DNA of 6,621 bases from Campylobacterales bacterium (lineage in GTDB: Bacteria > Campylobacterota > Campylobacteria > Campylobacterales > Sulfurovaceae). The stretch covers positions 1-6,621 of the forward strand of contig JACXUN010000086.1 in NCBI GenBank assembly GCA_014763905.1. The letters are read 5' to 3'. Every line of letters starts with the position of its first letter. Position 1 is the stretch's first letter. Below are positions 1 to 5,357 of this stretch, one piece after another. Below the pieces are notes generated by a model. It made no database searches. It was not told the origin of the DNA and was given only the letters and a program-made list of their open reading frames with translations. A program made the translations under genes and the position numbers.

Positions 1-4
1 TTGA

Positions 5-25
5 ATTAGCTACGGCTAGTCCTAC
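5..25 (-). repeat. Possible REP-like GTAG hairpin (imperfect)
   Basis: ATTAGC (5-10) and GCTAGT (15-20) form a six-position stem with one T-G wobble around the loop TACG. CTAC follows at 22-25, within CTACGAA (22-28). On the minus strand this reads TTCGTAG and then a hairpin. The same CTACGAA heptamer follows a second, GC-rich hairpin at 1962-1982. GTAG or GGAG at the foot of a hairpin is the known signature of REP elements acted on by RAYT (REP-associated tyrosine) transposases. The stem is weak on its own, so the call rests mostly on the shared flank. A short open frame crosses these bases and ends with TAG at 57-59; it could instead be the tail of an upstream gene. Confidence 0.3.
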
Positions 26-141
26 GAATTTTGATTTTTCAAATCTTACCTATTTTTAGGCTTCTGTGACTATGATATCCCGTCGAACTCAGGTTACAAG
101 CAAATGATAATCCCTATCAGCTCCCAATTACGCGGGATGGG

Positions 142-678
142 GTGACTCATACGATGTTAGCCTACAACTTTTGGAGTGGAGAGTATCCCAGTCCTGTGAT
201 TTATCTGCAACCCGATACAAATAAGCAGAGACAAATTAGAGGGTATACGACACTCAGAAATCCGAATCAACAGAAAGTATGTACGGTTAAATCAGGGATT
301 TATCATCCATGGAGTCATGATAAAACCAGTCTGATACATTATTATTCTATCGTTCCGAATATTCGCTATAGGGTTCAGAACGATACGCTTTTTGAAAATC
401 ATCAGCTTAAAAGAGGAGATGAACTTCAAAAAGAGATATATCTCTCCGAAGGGTACTGCTCCTATCTTCTAAATGGAAAAACAGCCATTGAAAGTACCTG
501 TATTGATCAGCAAGATACCCATTTCAAGCGTATGGAGTCCCTATCTCATCCTTCGGAGCAGTGGCTGCATTTAGCTTGCCATGAGGGGTATACGGTTTTT
601 GTTCAAGACAGCGACTTGCTCACACAGCCTCATGTTAGTGAGGGAACAATTGTCGGATATGGTGAAGTGTCGAAATAG
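142..678 (+). CDS. Hypothetical four-cysteine protein, possibly N-terminally truncated
   Basis: I do not recognise a named family. The product is 178 aa from GTG at 142, or 174 aa from ATG at 154. The ATG has the better ribosome site (GGGGTGA, 139-145, eight bases upstream), whereas the GTG sits almost on top of it. Numbering from GTG, cysteines lie at 47, 106, 120 and 146. Notable stretches are CTVKSGIYHPWS (47-58), YLSEGYC (100-106) and a C-terminal QPHVSEG...GYGEVSK. Four cysteines and many aromatic residues would suit an exported protein with disulfides, but the called protein has no signal peptide. The frame is open back to base 76 with convincing coding character (VELRLQAND, LPITRDGV), preceded by TGA at 73-75 and 67-69 and a hydrophobic run. 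This suggests a lost signal sequence, so it may be a pseudogene. It stands alone, 175 bp before the response regulator. Confidence 0.6.
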   Translation: MTHTMLAYNFWSGEYPSPVIYLQPDTNKQRQIRGYTTLRNPNQQKVCTVKSGIYHPWSHDKTSLIHYYSIVPNIRYRVQNDTLFENHQLKRGDELQKEIYLSEGYCSYLLNGKTAIESTCIDQQDTHFKRMESLSHPSEQWLHLACHEGYTVFVQDSDLLTQPHVSEGTIVGYGEVSK

Positions 679-763
679 TATCACATAAAAAACATACTAT
701 ATCAATATTCTGTCTCTATGGTGGCTGAGTGTTATAAAATTATTATTAATTGTTTATTAAGTA

Positions 764-784
764 AAATTAATCATATATTAATTT
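764..784. repeat. AT-only inverted repeat upstream of the response regulator
   Basis: AAATTAAT (764-771) and ATTAATTT (777-784) are perfect inverted arms around CATAT. The repeat lies just upstream of the proposed -35 position of the next gene, where an operator or an AT-rich UP-like element would sit. The surrounding DNA is so AT-rich that chance palindromes are expected, so an operator role is only possible. Confidence 0.2.
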
Positions 785-793
785 AAGATTAAA

Positions 794-822
794 TTTATGT
801 TTTACGCATAATGCTATATAAT
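794..822 (+). promoter_or_regulatory. Sigma-70-type promoter of the response-regulator gene
   Basis: TATAAT at 817-822 is a perfect -10 hexamer. TTTATG at 794-799 sits 17 bp upstream as a poor -35, in very AT-rich DNA, as is usual for Campylobacterota promoters. Transcription would begin near 829, giving a leader of about 25 bases. AGGAG (842-846) lies seven bases before the ATG at 854 and is the clearest Shine-Dalgarno site in the left half of the window. Confidence 0.55.
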
Positions 823-853
823 AACCATTGAAATAATTTTTAGGAGTCGATCT

Positions 854-1951
854 ATGAAGTGGGAAGCACTGGGAGAGATAACACTGTTGATAGCTGACAC
901 GGATCTTTTTAATCGTAAACTCATTACCACACTGTTGGCAAAAATTCCTACCATCAAAATCATTGAAACAGGAAGCTCTAAAGAGACGCTGGAAATCTTG
1001 GATAATGAAAAAATTGATATGGTTTTACTTGATTATAATATGCAGCTTGAAAATCGTGAAGAGACCCTGACGGCGATCAGAAAAGAGGAAAAACATGATT
1101 ATATCCCAGTCGTGATGATTACCACCGACGAAGGAGAAGAGAAAAAGCTCTATGCCAACGGAGCCAATGATGTTCTCTTCAAACCGCTTAAACTGACCAA
1201 GCTAGAAGAGATCATCTATAAACATATCCAGAAAAAGCAGTACCGAGAAAACTATAAAAACCTCTATCATAAGAGCGATCCCAATGACCTGAACTGCAGT
1301 AATAAAACCTATACGCTCAAAGCGGTGGAGGATTCCCAAAAAGAGATATTTTACGGGATAGCCATGCTCTACAGCAAAAAATACAACTCTATTAACTCTA
1401 AAGTGATTGCCACGATTGCCCGAGAGTATGCGTTTGTGTTGGGATATGATGAGGATATGGCGGACAATATCTATTATGCGACGTTGATACGCGATATCGG
1501 TTCCTTGGCGATTACCAAATCTATCCGTCAGGATTATAAATTTTCGACCAAAGATAAAGAACATTACAATCACACTATGCTAATGGGATATCAAGTGGTC
1601 AATAACTCGATTGAGACCAACTTTATCAAGGTCGCCAAAGCGATTATCTCTCAGCGAAAAGAGGAGTATGACGGTTCCGGTGTGCCGCATCAACTCAAAG
1701 GCGATCAGATCAGCCCGTTTGCTACAATCGTTGCCATATCTGAAACATTTCACGCTCTGCTTTCTCCACGTGCTTACCGGGTTAAGGAGAGCTATACGAC
1801 CCGAGAGACCTATCGAATCCTAGAACAAGAGAGCAATCGAAGATTCAAAGCCTCGATGGTGAAGAGTTTTTTAGAGTATTTTGACAGCTTTGTTCAACTG
1901 AGAGAGAAGTTGCTACGGCAAAATACACTGAATTATAGTTTGGAGGTATAA
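854..1951 (+). CDS. Response regulator: receiver domain plus degenerate HD-GYP domain
   Basis: This 365-aa cytoplasmic protein has a CheY-like receiver (about 8-128) and an HD-GYP-like output domain (about 165-345). Receiver marks are LLIADTD (D15, D17), phospho-acceptor D60 in VLLDYNM, the switch residue T90 in VVMITTD and K110 in FKPL. T16 occupies the second position of the usual acidic pair. The output domain keeps the HD-GYP order but not its chemistry. HDIGK is RDIGS (213-217), HHERxDGxGYP is RKEEYDGSGVP (268-278), ADVFDAL is SETFHAL (296-302), and the first ligand His is absent. Only D214, H240 and the DG and GD turns remain. Active HD-GYP enzymes hydrolyse cyclic di-GMP with a bi- or trinuclear metal site. 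This protein probably cannot, and may act as a binding or signalling scaffold. It begins with an ATG after a strong AGGAG site. No partner kinase is adjacent. Confidence 0.9.
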   Translation: MKWEALGEITLLIADTDLFNRKLITTLLAKIPTIKIIETGSSKETLEILDNEKIDMVLLDYNMQLENREETLTAIRKEEKHDYIPVVMITTDEGEEKKLYANGANDVLFKPLKLTKLEEIIYKHIQKKQYRENYKNLYHKSDPNDLNCSNKTYTLKAVEDSQKEIFYGIAMLYSKKYNSINSKVIATIAREYAFVLGYDEDMADNIYYATLIRDIGSLAITKSIRQDYKFSTKDKEHYNHTMLMGYQVVNNSIETNFIKVAKAIISQRKEEYDGSGVPHQLKGDQISPFATIVAISETFHALLSPRAYRVKESYTTRETYRILEQESNRRFKASMVKSFLEYFDSFVQLREKLLRQNTLNYSLEV

Positions 1952-1961
1952 GTTTTATAAT

Positions 1962-1986
1962 CGTGGGCAGGAATACCCCACGCTAC
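1962..1986 (-). repeat. REP-like element: GTAG-foot GC hairpin
   Basis: CGTGGG (1962-1967) and CCCACG (1977-1982) form a perfect six-base-pair GC-rich stem with a nine-base loop. CTAC follows immediately (1983-1986). On the minus strand the order is GTAG, stem, loop, stem, which is the REP layout bound by RAYT transposases. It starts 10 bp after the response-regulator stop codon, a typical intergenic REP position, and could also slow RNA polymerase or protect the 3' end. There is no T-run after it in either direction, so it is not a classic intrinsic terminator. The CTACGAA flank is shared with the hairpin at 5-25. Confidence 0.5.
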
Positions 1987-1990
1987 GAAC

Positions 1991-2146
1991 CTAACTGCTG
2001 AAACTACTTTTGAAGCTTTTGTTGTCTGCTTGGACAATCGCTTTTTGCTTCTTGCATTTTCTGACACAAAATAAACTCGACACTAAAGCGGATACGACTA
2101 AAAATAAGCTATAATCGCAACCAAGTAGGTGACCAATATAAATCAC
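1991..2146 (-). CDS. Possible 51-aa membrane microprotein (uncertain)
   Basis: A GTG at 2146-2144 opens 51 codons ending in TAG (1993-1991). AGGTGA (2158-2153) lies seven bases upstream of the start, a fair ribosome site. The predicted peptide has one hydrophobic segment (about 13-28, YSLFLVVSALVSSLFC), then a strongly basic tail (VRKCKKQK) and a Ser/Lys-rich end (SFKSSFSS). This is the pattern of a single-span protein with an inside-positive tail. Against it, the ORF covers the trpB -10 box, its start falls inside the inverted repeat, and I see no clear minus-strand promoter. The REP-like hairpin follows five to thirty bases after its stop. It could be a chance open frame; no homology is claimed. 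Confidence 0.25.
   Translation of the reverse strand: MIYIGHLLGCDYSLFLVVSALVSSLFCVRKCKKQKAIVQADNKSFKSSFSS
2104..2115 (+). promoter_or_regulatory. Promoter of the trpB-pepA cluster
   Basis: TATAAT at 2110-2115 is a perfect -10 box, preceded by ATAAGC. There is no good -35 hexamer 17 bp upstream, which fits Campylobacterota promoters. It closely resembles the TTAGCTACAAT box before ychF. Transcription would start near 2121-2123, exactly at the left edge of the long inverted repeat, leaving a leader of about 65 bases before the trpB ATG. Confidence 0.6.
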
Positions 2147-2163
2147 ATATTGGTCACCTACTT
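2123..2163 (+). promoter_or_regulatory. Perfect 17-bp inverted repeat in the trpB leader
   Basis: AAGTAGGTGACCAATAT (2123-2139) and ATATTGGTCACCTACTT (2147-2163) are perfectly complementary around the loop AAATCAC. As RNA this is a 17-bp hairpin with a seven-base loop at the 5' end of the predicted trpB transcript, followed by ATTTTTA. It could be a leader terminator/attenuator, a 5' stabilising hairpin, or a dimeric-repressor operator just downstream of the promoter. The T-tract is short and interrupted and the inner stem is AT-rich, so termination efficiency is uncertain. The inner GGTGACC/GGTCACC blocks are not the E. coli TrpR operator. The trpB ribosome site (GAAG, 2177-2180) lies outside the stem. 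Confidence 0.65.
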
Positions 2164-2186
2164 ATTTTTAACCAAAGAAGTCACGA

Positions 2187-3410
2187 ATGCAAAAAGAAAC
2201 CATTTATATCCCTAAACCAAGTCCGTATGACCCGGACGTGAACGGTCATTTCGGTATCTTCGGCGGGCGTTTTGTCCCGGAAACTTTGATGCCGGCGTTG
2301 GAACAACTGCGACTGGATTATGAAGCGGTACGCTTCGATAAAGATTTCTGGGCGGAAGTGGATTACTACTATCAGCACTATGTCGGTCGTCCTTCATCAC
2401 TCTATTTTGCTCAAAATATCTCGGATGAGATCGGAGCCAAAGTTTATCTCAAACGGGAAGACCTAAACCATACCGGAGCTCACAAGATCAACCACACTGT
2501 CGCCCAAGCGGTTTTAGCCAAACGGCTAGGCAAGAAAAAGGTGATTGCCGAAACCGGAGCGGGTCAACATGGTGTGGCAACGGCAACGGTAGCGGCTCTG
2601 TTTGGATTAGAGTGTGAAGTCTTTATGGGAGCCAAGGATGTGGAGCGGCAGAAGCTCAATGTTTTCCGAATGAAACTGCTCGGAGCCAAAGTTCATGCCG
2701 TCGAATCAGGGAGCAAAACGCTCAAAGATGCAATGAATGATGCGATTCGTCACTGGGTTACCCACGCCCGAGACACCTACTACATTATCGGTACGGTAGC
2801 TGGCCCTCACCCTTATCCGATGATGATCCGGGATATCCAGTCGATTATCGGATGGGAAGCCAAAGCCCAACTCCAAGCCGTCGAAGGGAGACTACCGGAC
2901 AAAGTGATCGCCTGTATCGGCGGCGGGTCAAATGCCATGGGTATCTTTAACCATTTCTTAGAAGAGGAGTCGGTCGAGTGTATCGGCATCGAAGCGGGCG
3001 GATATGGACTCGATAGCAAACACGGTTGTTCCTTAGCCAAAGGGAGTCCGGGGGTACTGCATGGACAGTTAAGCTATCTGCTTCAAGATGAAGACGGGCA
3101 GATTCAAGAGGCTCACTCAATCTCTGCTGGACTCGATTATCCGGGAATCGGACCGGAACACGCCTATCTCAAAGATGAGGGAATTGTGACCTATGACTAT
3201 ATCACCGATGATCAGGCGTTAGATGCCTTTGTATGGTTGTCGCAAAAAGAGGGGATTATCCCGGCATTTGAGAGTTCTCATGCGGTGGCTTATCTCAAAA
3301 AGATGAAGTTGGAAGCGATTAAAGATCAGATTATCTTGGTCAATCTCTCAGGACGAGGGGACAAAGATATGATTCAAGCCCAAGAGATTTTAAAAGATAA
3401 ATTTAAATAA
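2187..3410 (+). CDS. trpB: Tryptophan synthase beta subunit
   Basis: TrpB joins indole and L-serine to make L-tryptophan with pyridoxal phosphate, normally as an alpha2-beta2 complex with TrpA in the cytoplasm. The 407-aa length and the N-terminal [12 protein letters not shown] (23-34) match the classic TrpB1 type. The Schiff-base lysine is K100 in HTGAHKIN, the catalytic acid is E122 in AETGAGQHG, the PLP-phosphate loop is GGGSNA (245-250), the monovalent-cation/COMM region includes [16 protein letters not shown]317 lies in [11 protein letters not shown], and S388 in NLSGRGDKD contacts the pyridine nitrogen. All key residues are present, so it should be active. The ATG has a modest GAAG site seven bases upstream. 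It heads the cluster with pepA 21 bp downstream. No trpA or other trp gene is next to it, so its partner is encoded elsewhere. Confidence 0.96.
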   Translation: MQKETIYIPKPSPYDPDVNGHFGIFGGRFVPETLMPALEQLRLDYEAVRFDKDFWAEVDYYYQHYVGRPSSLYFAQNISDEIGAKVYLKREDLNHTGAHKINHTVAQAVLAKRLGKKKVIAETGAGQHGVATATVAALFGLECEVFMGAKDVERQKLNVFRMKLLGAKVHAVESGSKTLKDAMNDAIRHWVTHARDTYYIIGTVAGPHPYPMMIRDIQSIIGWEAKAQLQAVEGRLPDKVIACIGGGSNAMGIFNHFLEEESVECIGIEAGGYGLDSKHGCSLAKGSPGVLHGQLSYLLQDEDGQIQEAHSISAGLDYPGIGPEHAYLKDEGIVTYDYITDDQALDAFVWLSQKEGIIPAFESSHAVAYLKKMKLEAIKDQIILVNLSGRGDKDMIQAQEILKDKFK

Positions 3411-3431
3411 GAAAAAAGGGAATAAACTATT

Positions 3432-4889
3432 ATGAATTTTGAATTAACCATTAATGCTATCCAAGATACCGCCAGTGATTTAGAGGTGATTATCGTTGTT
3501 GACGGCAACTTTGAACATCGATTTGTTCAAGACAAGGAACTGTTGGAAAAAGCCAAATTCAAAGCGACCCAAGATGAGACCTGTCTGCTTTTGGAAAAAG
3601 ATCGGCTTTATGTCGGGAGTGAAGATTTAGCGAGTAACAATATCCGAACCGCTGTCGCCGCCGCGATACGTGTCGCCCAAAGCAAAGCTTATAAATCACT
3701 CAAAATTGCTTCGTATGCAGGCGAAGTGAACCGTACCGAGAATCTCCAAGCAATGGTCGAAGGGTTGGTTTTGGGCAGCTACAGTTTTGAACGCTACAAA
3801 AATACCAAAAGTGAAACAACCTTAGAGGATATCACCATTTCGATGGAAGATTACAGTGGGTGGACACAGGATATCCAAAAGTGTGCCGAAGCTCTCAATG
3901 TCGCACAAATCATAGCTGAAGCGACCAACTTTACCCGTGATATTGTCAATACGACACCGGATGATTGTTATCCTGAGATTATGGCAGATATTGCTAAAAA
4001 AATGGCTAAAAAAAATAATCTTGTTTGTAAGATACTTAAACCCAAAGAGCTGAGAGAACAGAAGATGGAAACCCTCTTAGCCGTAGGGCGTGCTTCACGG
4101 CATAAACCGCGGGTGATTCATCTCATCCATAAACCGGAAAATCCTCAATGTGTCGTTACTTTAGTAGGAAAGGGACTTACCTATGATAGCGGCGGATTGA
4201 GCCTTAAACCGTCAGAATTTATGGCAACGATGAAATCCGACAAAAGCGGCGGATCGGCAGTTATCGGAATTATGAAAGCGGTTTCTGAACTCAACCTTCC
4301 TATTGAAGTACATGGGTTTATCGGAGCGGTAGAAAATATGATCGGCGGTGATGCCTATAAACCAGATGACGTACTCTATGCCAAAAACGGTAAAACCATT
4401 GAAATCCGCAATACCGATGCCGAAGGACGATTGGTTTTGGCTGATACACTCTGCTACGCTCAACAAGAGGTGAAGTCGGATTATATCTTTGACTTTGCTA
4501 CCTTAACCGGAGCCTCGGTAGTCGGTGTCGGACACTATACCTCCAGCGTAATGGGGAACAGTGATGCGGTCAAAGATTTGATCATCCGATCTGCTAAAGA
4601 GGCAGGTGAATTCGCAACCAAATTGGATTTCAACCGCTACCTCAAAAAATCACTCAAAAGCGAGATCGCCGATATCTGCAATATTTCCAATACCCGCTAC
4701 GGTGGAGCTATCACTGCTGGATTATTCTTAGAAGAGTTTATCGATGAGGATCACAAAGCGAAATGGGCTCACATCGATATCGCCGGACCGGCGTTTGTAG
4801 AGCATAGCTGGGGAGAGAATCCGCATGGAGCCAGTGGTGCGGGTGTACGATTGATGACCAAACTGATTTCAAGCTTGGTGAAAAACTAA
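3432..4889 (+). CDS. pepA: Leucyl aminopeptidase (M17 cytosol aminopeptidase)
   Basis: This enzyme removes N-terminal amino acids, often leucine, from peptides and contributes to cytoplasmic peptide turnover. The protein has 485 aa, typical for the family: a divergent N-terminal domain (1-150) and a catalytic M17 domain (about 165-480). The family signature NTDAEGRL is at 327-334. Two-metal ligands by family alignment are K247, D252, D270, D329 and E331. The catalytic lysine is K259 (SLKP) and the catalytic arginine is R333. In E. coli the homologous PepA also binds DNA and acts in Xer recombination; nothing here tests that role. The ATG has AAGGGAA (3416-3422) about nine bases upstream. It is probably co-transcribed with trpB. 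A pepA next to ychF is a known arrangement in Campylobacter and Helicobacter. Confidence 0.96.
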   Translation: MNFELTINAIQDTASDLEVIIVVDGNFEHRFVQDKELLEKAKFKATQDETCLLLEKDRLYVGSEDLASNNIRTAVAAAIRVAQSKAYKSLKIASYAGEVNRTENLQAMVEGLVLGSYSFERYKNTKSETTLEDITISMEDYSGWTQDIQKCAEALNVAQIIAEATNFTRDIVNTTPDDCYPEIMADIAKKMAKKNNLVCKILKPKELREQKMETLLAVGRASRHKPRVIHLIHKPENPQCVVTLVGKGLTYDSGGLSLKPSEFMATMKSDKSGGSAVIGIMKAVSELNLPIEVHGFIGAVENMIGGDAYKPDDVLYAKNGKTIEIRNTDAEGRLVLADTLCYAQQEVKSDYIFDFATLTGASVVGVGHYTSSVMGNSDAVKDLIIRSAKEAGEFATKLDFNRYLKKSLKSEIADICNISNTRYGGAITAGLFLEEFIDEDHKAKWAHIDIAGPAFVEHSWGENPHGASGAGVRLMTKLISSLVKN

Positions 4890-4893
4890 TACC

Positions 4894-5271
4894 ATGCATT
4901 GGATACATTTCAATAAAAGAGAATTTAAAATTCTCTTTTATATTGCTGTTACGGCTGTTTTGATTTTGGCGGTTGTCCCCAGTGATCATATTGATTTTGA
5001 TTATTTTTATGAAGATAAAATTAAACATGCCACGGCTTTTTTTACCCTCTCACTGCTTCTCAATCGTGCCTCTTCGACATTTCAACATCGATTGCGTAAT
5101 ATGACGGCACTGCTGGCATTTGGTATTTTGATAGAAATTATTCAACTGTTGACTCCTTACCGGGAAAGTTCGATTTATGATGTATTGGCTGATGTTGTCG
5201 GTATTTCGCTTTTTCAATTGCTTTTTTCACTTTATCGCTTTTTTAAACATTTTAGAAACGGGACGCTCTAA
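4894..5271 (+). CDS. Small VanZ-like integral membrane protein
   Basis: The 125-aa protein has about four membrane segments (roughly 12-29, 44-58, 70-87 and 97-114) and ends in a basic tail. Conserved VanZ-like marks are DKIKHATAFF (41-50), E81 and Q84 in the third segment, R90 and the D96 of SSIYDVLADVVG. The usual Asn of the last motif is D100. VanZ was named from teicoplanin resistance in enterococci, but most VanZ-like proteins have no known function, and resistance should not be assumed. It starts four bases after the pepA stop with only a weak GGTGA site 13 bases upstream, inside pepA, so translation probably depends on coupling to pepA. The coding sequence is T-rich, as expected for a membrane protein. 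Confidence 0.8.
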   Translation: MHWIHFNKREFKILFYIAVTAVLILAVVPSDHIDFDYFYEDKIKHATAFFTLSLLLNRASSTFQHRLRNMTALLAFGILIEIIQLLTPYRESSIYDVLADVVGISLFQLLFSLYRFFKHFRNGTL

Positions 5272-5290
5272 CCCCCGCTTCACCTATATT

Positions 5291-5300
5291 TAGCTACAAT
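5291..5300 (+). promoter_or_regulatory. Likely internal promoter of ychF
   Basis: TACAAT at 5295-5300 follows TTAGC, nearly the same as the box before trpB. Transcription would start near 5307 and give ychF a leader of about 50 bases, so it could be expressed independently of trpB-pepA. There is no clear -35 hexamer. TAAGGA (5347-5352), five bases before the ATG, is the ychF ribosome site. Confidence 0.5.
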
Positions 5301-5316
5301 TCCACCAATTTTGGAA

Positions 5317-5335
5317 TCGGAGGCTTTCGCCCCGA
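5317..5335 (+). other. Leader hairpin upstream of ychF
   Basis: TCGGAGGC and GCCCCGA pair over seven base pairs with one bulged A (5321) around the tetraloop TTTC. It lies between the predicted start of transcription and the ribosome site, 11 bases before TAAGGA. There is no following T-run, so it is not a terminator. ATTCC/GGAAT (5299-5303, 5313-5317) could form a competing or stacked weak stem. No known riboswitch is recognised. Confidence 0.4.
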
Positions 5336-5357
5336 AAAGAACTTCATAAGGAATATT

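Noticed and set aside
3..59. Open frame ending in TAG that could be the 3' end of an upstream gene
   Set aside because: Only 18 codons are visible and they cross the REP-like hairpin; nothing in the peptide identifies a family.
75..104. Partial resemblance to the 5S rRNA segment CCGAACTC
   Set aside because: The match is a few bases long, and no 5S-like pairing or flanking sequence is present.
675..700. ATAGTAT/ATACTAT inverted repeat over the stop codon of the first gene, as a terminator
   Set aside because: The stem is nearly all AT, the loop is 12 bases and no T-run follows.
1202..1573. Minus-strand ORF of 123 codons inside the response regulator
   Set aside because: It is a shadow of a strong receiver/HD-GYP gene on the other strand, with no ribosome site or recognisable motifs.
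1962..1982. GC-rich hairpin read as an intrinsic terminator of the response regulator
   Set aside because: No T-tract follows on either strand; the GTAG foot fits a REP-like element better.
1991..2112. Plus-strand open frame of about 39 hydrophobic codons ending at the TATAAT box
   Set aside because: No ATG or GTG start and no ribosome site; its Leu-rich look comes from T-rich DNA.
4738..5028. Minus-strand ORF across the pepA-VanZ junction
   Set aside because: It overlaps two well-supported plus-strand genes and has no protein features of its own.
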